Translations under genes and position numbers: made by a program | Shown: in pieces, positions 17,688 through 28,717 of the stretch | Layout of the letters: each line of letters starts with the position of its first letter | Numbering within the stretch: position 1 is the first letter of the stretch | Notes under the pieces: generated by a model | The model's database searches: none | Told to the model about the DNA's origin: nothing | The model's input: only the letters and a program-made list of their open reading frames with translations | NCBI RefSeq assembly: GCF_947500995.1 | Contig: NZ_CANMUA010000001.1 | Span: 248,001-312,000 of the forward strand | Reading direction: 5' to 3' | DNA: 64,000 nt | Source: an uncultured Serinicoccus sp. | Lineage (GTDB): Bacteria > Actinomycetota > Actinomycetes > Actinomycetales > Dermatophilaceae

Positions 17688-19159
17688 CCGGTCGTCAGCC
17701 CCAGCAGCTCGCGCACCTCGGCGGCCGTCGTCACCGAGCCGGTGGCCAGGACGGCGCCGCCGACCCCGCCGTCGTCGGCCAGACCGGCCGCGACGTCCAG
17801 GGCGTCGGGCAGGTCGGCGACCACGGTGACCCGGTCCTCGCCGAAGAACTCGGCCACCAGCTCGCCCAGGCGGTGCGGGCGGATGGCTCGCGACGAGGTG
17901 GTGCGCGACACCACGACGTGGTCGAGCACCGGCTCCAGCGCCTGGATCATCGGCTCGACGTCCTTGTCCTCCAGGACGGCGAGCAGGCCGACCAGGCGGG
18001 TGAAGGTGAAGGACTCGCGCAGCGCCTCCACCAGGGCCTCCACCCCGGCCGGGTTGTGCGCGGCGTCGACGAGGACGGTCGGCGAGCGCCGGACGATCTC
18101 GAGGCGCCCGGGCGAGGACACGTCGGCCAGGCCGGCCCGGAGGACCTCGTCGGACAAGGGCTGCTCCCCTCCCCCGACGAAGGCCTCCACCGCGGCGATC
18201 GCCAGGGCGGCGTTGTGCGCCTGGTGCCCGCCGAAGAGCGGCAGGAAGAGGCCGTCGTAGTCGCCGGCCAGGCCGCGCACCGACACCTGCTGACCACCGA
18301 CCGCGACCTCCCGCGCCAGGACACCGAAGTTGACCCCCACGGCCCGCAGGTCGGCCCCGACCTCCTCGGCGCGCTCGGTGAGGATCTGCATGACCTCGGG
18401 CTCCTGGACCCCGACGACGGCGATGGCCCCGGGCTTGATGATCCCGGACTTCTCCGTGGCGATCTCCTCGAGGGTGTCGCCGAGCAGGCGGGTGTGGTCC
18501 AGCGCCACCGGGGTGAGGACCGCGACGTCGCCGTCGGCGACGGAGGTGGCGTCCCACACCCCACCGAGCCCGACCTCCACCACGGCGACCTCGACCGGGG
18601 TGTCGGCGAACGCGGCATACGCCACGCAGACGAGGACCTCGAAGTAGGTCATCCGCACGCGCCGCGCCGGGTCCTCGTCGGCGGCCGACTCGAGGTCCAC
18701 CATCTCGACGAAGGGCAGCACGTCGTCGTAGGCGGCGAGGAAGGCCTCGACGGAGACCGGCTCGCCGTCGGTGCTGATCCGCTCGCGCATGTCGTGCAGG
18801 TGCGGGCTGGTGAAGCGCCCGGTGCGCAGACCCATCTCCCGCAGGACCCGCTCGACCATCCGCGCGGTCGAGGTCTTGCCGTTCGTCCCGGTGAGGTGGA
18901 CCATGCGGAAGGTGCGCTGAGGGTCGCCCATGAGCTCCATGACCCGCGCCACCCGGTGCAGGCTGGGCTCGGGCATGTGCTCGGGGGTCCGGGCCAGGAT
19001 GTCCTCGCTCACCCGGGCGTAGCGCGCGAGGTCGGCCGGGTCGGTCGCCGGGGCGGCCGCGCCGCGGGCGGAGGGTGCCTCGTCGCTCGGGACGGCGCCG
19101 CCGGCGTCGAGCGGCAGCTCGGTGCTGCCGTCCTCGCCCTCGAAGAAGTTGTCACTCAT
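17684..19159 (-). CDS. folC: Folylpolyglutamate/dihydrofolate synthase
   Basis: VHLTGTNGKTSTARMVERVLREMGLRTGRFTSPHL, EVGLGGVWDATSV, LVDAAHNPAG. Confidence 0.96.
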   Translation of the reverse strand: MSDNFFEGEDGSTELPLDAGGAVPSDEAPSARGAAAPATDPADLARYARVSEDILARTPEHMPEPSLHRVARVMELMGDPQRTFRMVHLTGTNGKTSTARMVERVLREMGLRTGRFTSPHLHDMRERISTDGEPVSVEAFLAAYDDVLPFVEMVDLESAADEDPARRVRMTYFEVLVCVAYAAFADTPVEVAVVEVGLGGVWDATSVADGDVAVLTPVALDHTRLLGDTLEEIATEKSGIIKPGAIAVVGVQEPEVMQILTERAEEVGADLRAVGVNFGVLAREVAVGGQQVSVRGLAGDYDGLFLPLFGGHQAHNAALAIAAVEAFVGGGEQPLSDEVLRAGLADVSSPGRLEIVRRSPTVLVDAAHNPAGVEALVEALRESFTFTRLVGLLAVLEDKDVEPMIQALEPVLDHVVVSRTTSSRAIRPHRLGELVAEFFGEDRVTVVADLPDALDVAAGLADDGGVGGAVLATGSVTTAAEVRELLGLTTG

Positions 19160-19180
19160 CCGTGCTCATCTCCTCTGACC

Positions 19181-22100
19181 TCAGCGGTCGACGGTGGCGA
19201 TCATGAGCTCGACGCTGCGTCCGGCGTCCAGCGTGGCGGTCCCACGGTAGGCGCCGGTGGTGCGCGCCGAGACCGGGGGCAGGGACGTGCCCGAGCCGGC
19301 GGCGCCGAACTGCACCGCCAGGGTCTCGGTCATGACGAGCTGCTGGTGGGTCATCGCGGCGTCCCACACCTCGTCGTCGCCGACGACGGTGAGGCTGATG
19401 CGGTCCGTGACCTCCAGACCGGCGTCCTTGCGGGCACCCTGCACGGCACGGACCAGGTCGCGCGCCAGGCCCTCCTTGGCCAGGTCCTCGGTCACCTCGG
19501 TGTCGAGGACGACGAAGCCCCCGCCGGGCCCGCCGAGCATGGCGGTCGCGCGCGACCCGGCACCCTCGGCGCCGTCGCCGGGACGGTCACCGACGACGGT
19601 CTCGAGGGTGAACTCGCCCTCGACCAGCTCGATCCCGCCGCTGGTCACCGTGCCGTCGTCCGCCACCTGCCAGTCGCCGGACTTGCTTCCCCTGATGGCC
19701 TGCTGGACCTGCTTGCCGAGGCGGGGCCCGGCGGCCCGGGCGTTGACGGCGAGCCGCTGCTCGACACCCCAGTCGGCGGCGGACTCCTCGCTGCTGTCCT
19801 GGACCACCACCTCCCGCACGTTGACCTCCTCACGGACGATCTCGGCGAGGTCCGACAGCCCCTGCGGGTGGGCCGTCACGACGGTGAGCCGGGCCAGCGG
19901 CAGCCGGACCCGCAGCCCCTGCGCCTTGCGCAGACCCAGGGTGGTCGAGCAGACCTCGCGCACGGTGTCCATCGAGGCCACCAGCTCCGCGTCCGCCGGC
20001 AGGTCGCCGGCCTCCGGCCAGTCGGTGAGGTGCACCGACTCGCCGCCGGTGAGCCCACGCCATACCTCCTCGGTCAGCAGCGGGAGCAGCGGGGCGGCGA
20101 CGCGACAGGTGATCTCGAGGACGGTATAGAGCGTGTCGAAGGCCTCGTGGTCCTCGGCCCAGAAGCGGTCCCGGGAGCGCCGGATGTACCAGTTGGTGAG
20201 GACGTCGACGAAGTCGCGGATGACCTCGGCGGCGACCGCGATCTCGTTGCCGTCGTAGGCGGCCTGGGCCGCCTCGACGAACTCGCGGGTCTTCGCCAGC
20301 ACGTAGCGGTCGAGCTGGTGCCCCGAGCCGGTCGACCAGCGCGCCTCGTAGCCCGCGGCGTTGGCGTAGAGCCCGAAGAAGTACCACGCGTTCCACAGCG
20401 GGATCATCGTCTGGCGCACGCCGTCGCGGATCCCCTGCTCGGTGACGATGAGGTTGCCGCCGCGCAGGATCGGGGAGGACATGAGGAACCAGCGCATCGC
20501 GTCCGCGCCGTCGCGGTCGAAGACCTCTCGGACGTCGGGGTAGTTCTTCAGCGACTTGGACATCTTCTGCCCGTCGCTGCCGAGCACGATGCCGTGCGAG
20601 AGGCACGTGGAGAACGCCGGCCGGTCGAAGAGCGCGGTGGCCAGGATGTGCAGGGTGTAGAACCACCCGCGGGTCTGCCCGATGTACTCGACGATGAAGT
20701 CGGCCGGGAAGTGCTCCTCGAACCACTGCTCGTTCTCGAACGGGTAGTGGACCTGGGCGTAGCTCATCGACCCGGAGTCGAACCACACGTCGAGCACGTC
20801 CTCGACGCGGCGCATGGTGCTCGCCCCCGTCGGGTCGTCCGGGTTGGGGCGGGTCAGCTCGTCGACGAACGGCCGGTGCAGGTCGACCTGGCCGTCGCGG
20901 TCGCGCGGGAGCGTGCCGAAGTCGGCCTCGATCTCCTCGAGGCTGCCGTAGACGTCGATGCGCGGGTAGGCCGGGTCGTCGCTGCGCCACACCGGGATCG
21001 GGCTGCCCCAGAAGCGGTTGCGGGAGATCGACCAGTCGCGGGCGTTCTCCAGCCAACGGCCGAACTGCCCGTGCTTGATGTGCTCGGGCACCCAGGTGAT
21101 GTCCTCGTTGGTCCGCAGCATGTCGTCCTTGAAGGCCGTCACCTCGACGAACCAGGAGGAGACCGCCTTGTAGATGAGCGGCTGCTTGCAGCGCCAGCAG
21201 TGCGGGTAGGAGTGGGCGTAGGACTCGCGGCGCAGCAGCACGGTGCCCTCGGTCACCGAGGCGGTGTCGTGCTGCTCCCCGCCGAGCTGGTTGCGGGTGG
21301 CGGCCTTGAGGTGGTCCATGATCGGCGCGTTGGCGTCGAAGACCAGCATCCCGGCGTACTCCTCCACCGGCGCGGTGAAGGCACCGTCCGGGCCGACCGG
21401 CATGACCGGCTCGATGCCCTCGCGGTCGGTGACCACCTTGTCGTCCTCACCGAAGGCGCCGGCGGTGTGGACCAGGCCGGTGCCGTCCGTGGTCGTGACG
21501 AACTCGGCGACGACCAGCCGGTGCGCCCGCTCCCAGCCCTGGTAGTAGGAGAACGGCGGCACGTAGGAGCGCCCGGTCAGCTGGGCGCCGGTGTAGGTGC
21601 CGAGCACCTCCGGGTCCTCGCCGAGCTCGTGGGCGTATGCCGCGAGCCTCTCCTTCGCGACGAGGTAGCGCTCACCGCCGCCGACCTGGGCGTCCTCGGG
21701 GCTGGCGCCGGGGAGCGGGGCCCGCACCACGACATACTCGATGTCCTCGCCGACCATGATCGCGAGGTTGGCCGGGAGGGTCCACGGCGTGGTGGTCCAC
21801 ACCAGGGCCAGCGCGCCGTCCAGGACATCATCGACCGGCGCCGCAGGATCCTGTTTCGGCAGCAGCCGCGCGCCGACGGTGACCGCCGGGTCCTGGCGCA
21901 CCTGGTAGACCTCGTCGTCCATGCGCAGCTCGTGGTTGGACAGCGGGGTCTGGTCGTTCCAGCAGTACGGCAGGACGCGGAAGCCCTCGTAGACCAGGCC
22001 CTTGTCGTAGAGCCGCTTGAACGCCCAGAGGACCGACTCCATGTAGTCGACGTTGAGCGTCTTGTAGTCGCCCTCGAAGTCGACCCAGCGCGCCTGGCGG

Positions 22101-22543
22101 GTGACGTAGTCCTGCCACTCGTCGGTGTACTTGAGCACCGACTCGCGGCACTTGGCGTTGAACGCCTCGATGCCGAGGCCGAGGATCTCGTCCTTGGTCT
22201 TGATGCCGAGCTGGTCCATCGCCTCGAGCTCGGCCGGCAGCCCGTGGGTGTCCCAGCCGAAGCGGCGCTCGACCCGCTTGCCCCGCATGGTCTGGTATCG
22301 CGGGACGACGTCCTTGACGTAGCCGGTGAGCAGGTGGCCGTAGTGCGGCAGGCCGTTGGCGAAGGGGGGCCCGTCGTAGAAGACGTACTCGTTGGCGCCG
22401 CCCTCGCCGGGGTCGCGCTGCTCGACGCTCCGGGCGAAGGTGCCGTGCTCGCGCCAGTAGGCCAGCACGGCCTGCTCGATCTCCGGGAAGCGCGGGGAGG
22501 GGGTGAGCGCGTCGGCGGAGGTGCTGGACTGGGGGTAGGCCAT
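19181..22543 (-). CDS. ileS: Isoleucyl-tRNA synthetase
   Basis: [33 protein letters not shown] (HIGH-type), [14 protein letters not shown] (KMSKS); start at [11 protein letters not shown], preceded by a T-box. Confidence 0.97.
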   Translation of the reverse strand: MAYPQSSTSADALTPSPRFPEIEQAVLAYWREHGTFARSVEQRDPGEGGANEYVFYDGPPFANGLPHYGHLLTGYVKDVVPRYQTMRGKRVERRFGWDTHGLPAELEAMDQLGIKTKDEILGLGIEAFNAKCRESVLKYTDEWQDYVTRQARWVDFEGDYKTLNVDYMESVLWAFKRLYDKGLVYEGFRVLPYCWNDQTPLSNHELRMDDEVYQVRQDPAVTVGARLLPKQDPAAPVDDVLDGALALVWTTTPWTLPANLAIMVGEDIEYVVVRAPLPGASPEDAQVGGGERYLVAKERLAAYAHELGEDPEVLGTYTGAQLTGRSYVPPFSYYQGWERAHRLVVAEFVTTTDGTGLVHTAGAFGEDDKVVTDREGIEPVMPVGPDGAFTAPVEEYAGMLVFDANAPIMDHLKAATRNQLGGEQHDTASVTEGTVLLRRESYAHSYPHCWRCKQPLIYKAVSSWFVEVTAFKDDMLRTNEDITWVPEHIKHGQFGRWLENARDWSISRNRFWGSPIPVWRSDDPAYPRIDVYGSLEEIEADFGTLPRDRDGQVDLHRPFVDELTRPNPDDPTGASTMRRVEDVLDVWFDSGSMSYAQVHYPFENEQWFEEHFPADFIVEYIGQTRGWFYTLHILATALFDRPAFSTCLSHGIVLGSDGQKMSKSLKNYPDVREVFDRDGADAMRWFLMSSPILRGGNLIVTEQGIRDGVRQTMIPLWNAWYFFGLYANAAGYEARWSTGSGHQLDRYVLAKTREFVEAAQAAYDGNEIAVAAEVIRDFVDVLTNWYIRRSRDRFWAEDHEAFDTLYTVLEITCRVAAPLLPLLTEEVWRGLTGGESVHLTDWPEAGDLPADAELVASMDTVREVCSTTLGLRKAQGLRVRLPLARLTVVTAHPQGLSDLAEIVREEVNVREVVVQDSSEESAADWGVEQRLAVNARAAGPRLGKQVQQAIRGSKSGDWQVADDGTVTSGGIELVEGEFTLETVVGDRPGDGAEGAGSRATAMLGGPGGGFVVLDTEVTEDLAKEGLARDLVRAVQGARKDAGLEVTDRISLTVVGDDEVWDAAMTHQQLVMTETLAVQFGAAGSGTSLPPVSARTTGAYRGTATLDAGRSVELMIATVDR

Positions 22544-22559
22544 GGGTGGGCGGCTCCTG

Positions 22560-22850
22560 GGGTGTGGCGGGGCGGGCGTTGCGTGCGGTCGTGTCGTGGT
22601 CGTTCCAGTGCCACGAGGACGACGCTGCCGGGGTATGACGCCCGGTCGGCACCGCGGTACCACCTCGCTTGCCCGCCGTCGCCCTCCGGGCCCTGGCCAG
22701 GGTCCTCGTGACGCGACGTGCCGCTTCGTGCCGGCTGTGACGGGCCTACCCGTGCGGGTCTAGTGCGCTCACCGTCGGCATACGGTGGCGGTTCTTCCGC
22801 AGGCTCGCCGCTGATGACGGCTCGGACGCCTGTCCTCACCATGCTAGCGC
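22560..22850 (-). promoter_or_regulatory. T-box leader of ileS (approximate bounds)
   Basis: Minus-strand gcgaggtggtaccgcggtg (22650-22670) matches the conserved T-box motif (GGUGGNACCGCG); upstream Stem I-like ...CCGTCATCAGCGGCGAGCC... could hold an ATC (Ile) specifier. Confidence 0.8.
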
Positions 22851-23953
22851 CTCCGCGCCCGAGCGAGGCGTGCCACCGTCTGCCTGGCGGCGGAGTCGTG
22901 CGACGGAGTTCTCGCCAGGCAGGGGCGGTGCGCGTGACGTCCCGACGACACGCGCGGCCAGATCGGCTCATCCGCGCACGTGCGCACCTGAGCCGTCAGC
23001 CGTCGGCGCGTCTGCGGCGCGTCCTCGGCGGGTGGCCCGCCACGGCTGCTCCGGGAAGTGGCGGGCGAACCGGCCGGTGCCCGTGGCGGCAGGGGCTTGT
23101 CGAAGCCGCGCGAGGCGAGCACGCCGGCGATGCGCCGCACCGTGGCCCAGGGCGTGGCGTGCACGTCAGGGCTGCGCACGACGACGAGCCGCCAGCCGCG
23201 CCCGTCGAGCCACTCGCGGCGGTCGATGTCGTGGCCCCACTGACCGGCGTCCTCGGCATGGTGGCGCCCGTCGTACTCGATGGCGACCTTGAGCTCGGGG
23301 TAGCTCAGGTCCAGACGGTAGCGGGGCGACCCTTCCTCGTCGACCAGCGTGACCTGGACCCGGGGCTCGGGCAGCCCGGCCAGGACCAGCAGCAGCCTCA
23401 CCTTGGTCTCCATGGGTGACTCGGCACCCCTCCGGACCAGCAAGGCCGCCTGACGGGCGCGTGCCGAACCGCGGTCCTGCGCCGCGTCCACCAGCTGGCC
23501 CGGGGTCACGCGACCCCGGTGCACCAGTGAGTCACCGAGGACGACGAGAGCCACCAGGTCCAGGTCGTGGGCGAGGTCGAGGAAGGTCTGGGCGGGGGTG
23601 GTGACTCGGATGCCGCCGAACACCCACGTCGCCGGGTCCGGGTGGACGTGCCACTCTAGCCCCTCGCGCCGGCGCCGGTCCTGGGCCCGCCGCACGGTCA
23701 GGTGCACCAGCGGCGAGCGGGGCACGACCGCGCCGTAGAGCCGGGCCGCGGAGTGGTGGCTGATGACGGCGTCGGGTGCGACGAGCAAGGCCGCCCGCGC
23801 CAGCAGCAGGGCGGTGAGGGTCACGCTGGCGGGTAGCCGGACGCTCCCGAAGAGGCGACGGAAGCCCGGGCCGTCCAGGGCGTGCTTGGTCAGTCCGGCC
23901 CGCAGCCCGTCCTGGCGGAGGAAGGGCACCGACGGGTCGAAGGGCTCGCTCAT
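22844..23953 (-). CDS. AbiEi-like N-terminus / DUF559 (Vsr-like) endonuclease-domain protein, copy 1
   Basis: ISHHSAARLYGAVVP...; PMETKVRLLLVLAGLPEPRVQVTLVDEEGSPRYRLDLSYPELKVAIEYDGRHHAEDAGQWGHDIDRREWLDGRGWRLVVV. Confidence 0.85.
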   Translation of the reverse strand: MSEPFDPSVPFLRQDGLRAGLTKHALDGPGFRRLFGSVRLPASVTLTALLLARAALLVAPDAVISHHSAARLYGAVVPRSPLVHLTVRRAQDRRRREGLEWHVHPDPATWVFGGIRVTTPAQTFLDLAHDLDLVALVVLGDSLVHRGRVTPGQLVDAAQDRGSARARQAALLVRRGAESPMETKVRLLLVLAGLPEPRVQVTLVDEEGSPRYRLDLSYPELKVAIEYDGRHHAEDAGQWGHDIDRREWLDGRGWRLVVVRSPDVHATPWATVRRIAGVLASRGFDKPLPPRAPAGSPATSRSSRGGPPAEDAPQTRRRLTAQVRTCADEPIWPRVSSGRHAHRPCLARTPSHDSAARQTVARLARARRR

Positions 23954-24127
23954 GCGGTCTACCGTGCCGGATCGCCCGACCTGCTCACCGAGCTTGTCCA
24001 CAGGCGTACCCAGGACGGGCGTCGGCGTGCCGACGACACGCGCGCCTGGAGCGGCTCATCCGCGCACGTGCGTACCTCAGCCGGTCTGACCGGGCGTGTC
24101 GGCGGGACGAACCGACGCCGGGGACGG

Positions 24128-24161
24128 CCGAGGGCCGGGAGCGTGTGCTCCCGGCCCTCGG
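24128..24161 (-). terminator. Hairpin downstream of the alanine symporter gene
   Basis: CCGAGGGCCGGGAGC-gtgt-GCTCCCGGCCCTCGG, perfect 15-bp stem. Confidence 0.8.
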
Positions 24162-24179
24162 TGATGCTGCGGTATGCCG

Positions 24180-25859
24180 TCAGCGACGGTCGCGCGGGGT
24201 GGTCGCCCCACCCGCACCGAACCCGTCGTCGTCGGGGTCGGCCAGGCGGTTCGCGCCGGAGTCGTCGCGCACCTGGTTGGCCTCGGCGAGGTCACGCACG
24301 GACATGTCCTTGTCGGCGTCCAGCTTGCCGAGCTCGGCGAGCTTGCCGCTCTTGCGGTCCGCGAGGTACTCGTTCATCTCCTTCTTGATGACCGGCAGCA
24401 GGAAGTAGACGCCGAGCAGGTTGACGAACGCGCAGACGAACAGGAAGTTGTCCGCGAACGCCAGCACCTGGCCGAAGTTGAGGATGCAGCCCGCCACCGT
24501 GAAGAGGAGGAACACGACCCGGTAGATGAGGGTCGAGGTCCGGGTGTCGCCGAAGAGGTAGTTCCACGCCCGCTGGCCGTAGTAGGACCAGGTGATGAGG
24601 GTGGAGATCGCGAACAGCGCGACCGCGACGGCCAGGATCGTCGGGAACCACGAGATGTTCTCGGCGAAGGCGTCGGAGGTGATGACCACACCACCGCCGT
24701 AGTCGTAGCTGTCGTCCGCGAAGACCTGCTCACGGGTCTCGTTGTAGAACGTGGTGTCCGCGATGACGATCGTCAGGGCGGTCATGGTGCAGACGAGGAC
24801 GGTGTCGATGAACGGCTCGAACATCGCGACGAAGCCCTCGGACACCGGCCGGCGGGTCTTCACGGTCGAGTGCGCGATCGGGGCCGAGCCCAGGCCCGCC
24901 TCGTTGGAGAAGGCCGAGCGGGTCAGGCCGACGACCAGGGCACCGATGAATCCACCGGTGACCCCCTCGGCGGTGAAGGCGCCGGTGAGGATGTCGCCGA
25001 TGGCACCGGGGATGTGCGGGATGTTCGTCAGGATGACGACGAAGCAGGCGAGCACGTAGATGCCACCCATGAGCGGGACCAGCGTCGAGGTGACCCGGCC
25101 GATGGACTTCATCCCACCGATGATGACCGCGCCGATGAGGGCGGCGAGGACGAGACCGAAGATGAGCCCCGCGGAGGTGGAGGCCAGGAAGCTGTCCTCA
25201 CCACCGGTGACCTCGACGGCCTGCGAGTAGGTCTGGTTGGCCTGGAACATGTTGCCGCCGCCGACGCCGAAGAAGAGGATCGCGAGGGCGAAGAGGCCGG
25301 TGAGGCCCACCGAGAGGAACTTGGGGAACTTGCTGAACGCGACGGGGAGGTACTTGAACGGTCCGCCGGAGACGGTGCCGTCGGCGCGGATCTCGCGGTA
25401 CTTCACGCCGAGCGTGCACTCGGCGAACTTCGTCGCCATGCCGAAGAGACCGGCCAGGATCATCCAGAAGGTCGCCCCGGGGCCACCCAGGGTGACGGCG
25501 ACGCCGACACCGGCGATGTTGCCCAGGCCCACGGTGCCCGAGACGGCGGAGGTCAACGCCTGGTAGTGCGGGATCTCACCCGGGTCGTCCGGGGAGGAGT
25601 ACTTGCCCCGCAGCGTGTCCCACGCCACCTTGATGCCGCGGAACTGGATGAACCCGAAGTAGAACGAGATGATGATGGCTGCGGCGAGCAGCCACATCAC
25701 GACGAAGGGCATCGGGATGCCGGGGATCTCGAAGAAGATGATGTCGCCGGAGACCTTGGTGATCGTCTCGAAGCTGGAGTCGACGGTGGACTCGAGGTTC
25801 TGGACCCACTGGGGGTCATCGACCGCCTCGGCCATGGACAGGGGAATTGTTCGCAACAT
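24180..25859 (-). CDS. Alanine/glycine:cation symporter (AGCS) family
   Basis: HYQALTSAVSGTVGLGNIAGVGVAVTLGGPGATFWMILAGLFGMATKFAECTLGVKYRE; likely start MAEAV inside the ORF. Confidence 0.95.
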   Translation of the reverse strand: MLRTIPLSMAEAVDDPQWVQNLESTVDSSFETITKVSGDIIFFEIPGIPMPFVVMWLLAAAIIISFYFGFIQFRGIKVAWDTLRGKYSSPDDPGEIPHYQALTSAVSGTVGLGNIAGVGVAVTLGGPGATFWMILAGLFGMATKFAECTLGVKYREIRADGTVSGGPFKYLPVAFSKFPKFLSVGLTGLFALAILFFGVGGGNMFQANQTYSQAVEVTGGEDSFLASTSAGLIFGLVLAALIGAVIIGGMKSIGRVTSTLVPLMGGIYVLACFVVILTNIPHIPGAIGDILTGAFTAEGVTGGFIGALVVGLTRSAFSNEAGLGSAPIAHSTVKTRRPVSEGFVAMFEPFIDTVLVCTMTALTIVIADTTFYNETREQVFADDSYDYGGGVVITSDAFAENISWFPTILAVAVALFAISTLITWSYYGQRAWNYLFGDTRTSTLIYRVVFLLFTVAGCILNFGQVLAFADNFLFVCAFVNLLGVYFLLPVIKKEMNEYLADRKSGKLAELGKLDADKDMSVRDLAEANQVRDDSGANRLADPDDDGFGAGGATTPRDRR

Positions 25860-26012
25860 GCGTCACACTGTTTGCCACATCAGGTGATTGGTCAACGACA
25901 TACCCTGATCGTGACCAAAATGTGATCGTCCCCAGGAACACCTGGCCGGCCGTCCTCGTTGAGGCACTCCGTCCGCGCGGCCACCCCGTCGCGGTCTGTG
26001 ACAATACCGAGC

Positions 26013-28709
26013 ATGACGCACACCCACCAGATCGCTCCCTCGCGCCCGGCGCAGCTGCCCGAGCGCCCGTCCGTCGACGGCCTCGAGGAGAAGTGGGTCG
26101 CGGTATGGAAGGACACCGACGTCTACGCCTTCGACCGGGACACCGCGCTGGCCGGCCCGCGGGAGCAGGTCTTCGCCGTCGACACCCCGCCCCCGACCGC
26201 GTCCGGCACGCTGCACCTCGGTCACGTCTTCGGCTACACCCAGGCCGACTGCCTGGCGCGCTACCACCGGATGACCGGCAAGCACGTGTTCTACCCCATC
26301 GGGTGGGACGACAACGGGCTGCCGACCGAGAAGCGGGTGCAGAACTACTACGGCGTGCGCGGCGACGCGTCCCTGCCCTACGACCCCGACTTCACCCCGC
26401 CGCAGCGCGGTGGCGACGGCAAGAGCCTCAAGGCTGCCGACCAGGTGCCCGTGGGCCGCTCCACCTTCATCGAGCTCTGCGAGGAGCTCACGGTCATCGA
26501 CGAGCAGGCCTTCGAGGACGTCTTCCGCCGCCTCGGCCTGGCCATCGACTGGAACGTGCAGTACCGCACCATCGGCGACCGCTCCCGGGCCGTCGCGCAG
26601 CAGGCGTTCCTGCGCAACCTCGCCCGCGGCGAGGCATACCAGGCCCTGGCACCCGGCCTCTGGGACATCACCTTCCAGACCGCCGTCGCCCAGGCCGAGC
26701 TCGAGGCGCGCGACTACCCCGGCGCCTACCACCGGGTGGCCTACCACCGCGCCGACGGGGACCCGGTCCACATCGAGACGACCCGCCCCGAGCTCATCCC
26801 CGCCGTCGTCGCGCTCATCGCCCACCCTGACGACGAGCGGTATGCCGACCTCTTCGGCACCACGGTCACCTCGCCGCTGTTCGGGGTCGAGGTGCCCGTG
26901 CTCGCCCACCCGCTCGCGGAGATGGACAAGGGCGCCGGCATCGCGATGTGCTGCACCTTCGGCGACATGACCGACGTGCAGTGGTGGCGCGAGCTGCAGC
27001 TCCCGACCCGGTCGGTCATCACCCGGGCCGGCCGGGTGCAGGAGCAGACCCCGGAGTGGGTCGCCGGAGGCCCCGGCGAGCAGCTCTGGACCGAGCGGCT
27101 GGCCGGCCGGACCGTGCACGCCGCCCGGGAGGCCGTGGTCGAGGCCCTGCGGGCGTCCGGCGACCTCGACGGCGAGCCCACGAAGACGCAGCGCAAGGCC
27201 AACTTCTACGAGCGCGGCGAGAAGCCGCTGGAGATCGTCACCAGCCGCCAGTGGTTCATCCGCAACGGTGGCCGCGAGGAGGGCGCCCCCGGGCTGCGTG
27301 AGGCGCTCATCGCCCGCGGGGAGGAGGTCGACTTCCACCCCGGCTTCATGCGCAGCCGCTACCGCAACTGGGTCGAGGGCCTCAACGGCGACTGGCTCAT
27401 CAGCCGCCAGCGCTTCTTCGGCGTCCCGTTCCCGGTCTGGTATGCCGTAGACGCCGCCGGGGAGGTCGACCACGACACCGTCCTCGTGCCCGACGAGGCG
27501 CGACTGCCGATCGACCCGGTGAGCGATGTGCCGGAGGGCTACACCGAGGACCAGCGCGACCAGCCCGGCGGCTTCACCGCCGACACCGACGTCATGGACA
27601 CGTGGGCGACGTCCTCGCTCTCCCCGCAGATCGCGGCCGGGTGGCCCACGCGCGGCGGGGCCGGCGAGGGCTCGGACCCCGAGCTCTTCGAGGCGATCTT
27701 CCCGTTCGACATGCGGCCCCAGGGGCACGACATCATCCGCACCTGGCTCTTCGCGACGATGGTCCGCGCGCACCACGAGCACGGCACGGTGCCGTGGACC
27801 GACGCCTACCTCAACGGCTGGATCCTCGACCCGGACCGCAAGAAGATGTCCAAGTCCAAGGGCAACGCCGTCACCCCGCTGGACATGCTCCAGGCCAGCG
27901 GGACCGACGCGGTGCGCTACTGGGCGGCCGCGGCGCGCCCCGGCGTCGACACGGTCGACGACCCCAACCAGGTCAAGGTCGGGCGCCGGCTGGCGATCAA
28001 GCTGCTCAACGCCAGCTCCTTCGTCCTCGGCTTCGGCGAGCTGCCGGAGGGCTCCTCCGAGGCCGACCTCGTCACCGAGCCGCTGGACCGGGGGATGCTG
28101 GCCGGGCTGGCCGAGGTCGTGCGCCGGGCCACCCAGGCCTACGAGGCCTGGGACTACTCCACCGCGCTGGACGTCACCGAGTCGTTCTTCTGGACCTTCT
28201 GCGACGACTACCTCGAGCTGGTCAAGGAGCGCGCCTACGGCGGGGAGTTCTCCGCCGACGGACCGACGGACGACCCGACGCCGCAGACGCTGTCCGCCCG
28301 CGCGGCCCTGCGGCTCGCCCTGTCGGTGCAGCTGCGGCTGCTGGCACCGGTGATCTCGTTCGCGACCGAGGAGGTGTGGTCGTGGTGGCACGACGCGGGC
28401 ACCTCGGTGCACACCCAGCCGTGGCCCGTGGTGGAGGAGCTGGCCGTGGCCGAGGGTGCCGACGCCGCCCTGCTCGGCACGGTCGGGCAGGCCCTGGCCG
28501 GCCTGCGCCGGGCCAAGTCGGAGGCCAAGGTCAAGATGCGCACCCCGATCTCGGCGGCGACGGTGGCCGGCCCGGCCGGCGAGCTGGACCGGGTCCGCGC
28601 CGCCCTCACCGACCTGGCGGCCGCCGGCAAGGTGACCGGCGAGCTGACCTTCGCCGAGGCCGACCAGCTCGGCGTGCGCGACGTCGCCCTCGTGGAGGCC
28701 CCGGCTTAG
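26013..28709 (+). CDS. valS: Valyl-tRNA synthetase
   Basis: [73 protein letters not shown]. Confidence 0.97.
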   Translation: MTHTHQIAPSRPAQLPERPSVDGLEEKWVAVWKDTDVYAFDRDTALAGPREQVFAVDTPPPTASGTLHLGHVFGYTQADCLARYHRMTGKHVFYPIGWDDNGLPTEKRVQNYYGVRGDASLPYDPDFTPPQRGGDGKSLKAADQVPVGRSTFIELCEELTVIDEQAFEDVFRRLGLAIDWNVQYRTIGDRSRAVAQQAFLRNLARGEAYQALAPGLWDITFQTAVAQAELEARDYPGAYHRVAYHRADGDPVHIETTRPELIPAVVALIAHPDDERYADLFGTTVTSPLFGVEVPVLAHPLAEMDKGAGIAMCCTFGDMTDVQWWRELQLPTRSVITRAGRVQEQTPEWVAGGPGEQLWTERLAGRTVHAAREAVVEALRASGDLDGEPTKTQRKANFYERGEKPLEIVTSRQWFIRNGGREEGAPGLREALIARGEEVDFHPGFMRSRYRNWVEGLNGDWLISRQRFFGVPFPVWYAVDAAGEVDHDTVLVPDEARLPIDPVSDVPEGYTEDQRDQPGGFTADTDVMDTWATSSLSPQIAAGWPTRGGAGEGSDPELFEAIFPFDMRPQGHDIIRTWLFATMVRAHHEHGTVPWTDAYLNGWILDPDRKKMSKSKGNAVTPLDMLQASGTDAVRYWAAAARPGVDTVDDPNQVKVGRRLAIKLLNASSFVLGFGELPEGSSEADLVTEPLDRGMLAGLAEVVRRATQAYEAWDYSTALDVTESFFWTFCDDYLELVKERAYGGEFSADGPTDDPTPQTLSARAALRLALSVQLRLLAPVISFATEEVWSWWHDAGTSVHTQPWPVVEELAVAEGADAALLGTVGQALAGLRRAKSEAKVKMRTPISAATVAGPAGELDRVRAALTDLAAAGKVTGELTFAEADQLGVRDVALVEAPA

Positions 28710-28717
28710 GGTGAGGT

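Noticed and set aside
16898-22711. 1937-aa plus-strand ORF
   Set aside because: Runs antisense through folC and ileS and out of frame through the sucrase/ferredoxin gene; composition typical of spurious high-GC ORFs.
24174-25925. 583-aa plus-strand ORF
   Set aside because: Antisense to the AGCS symporter; acidic low-complexity translation is the complement of a membrane protein gene.
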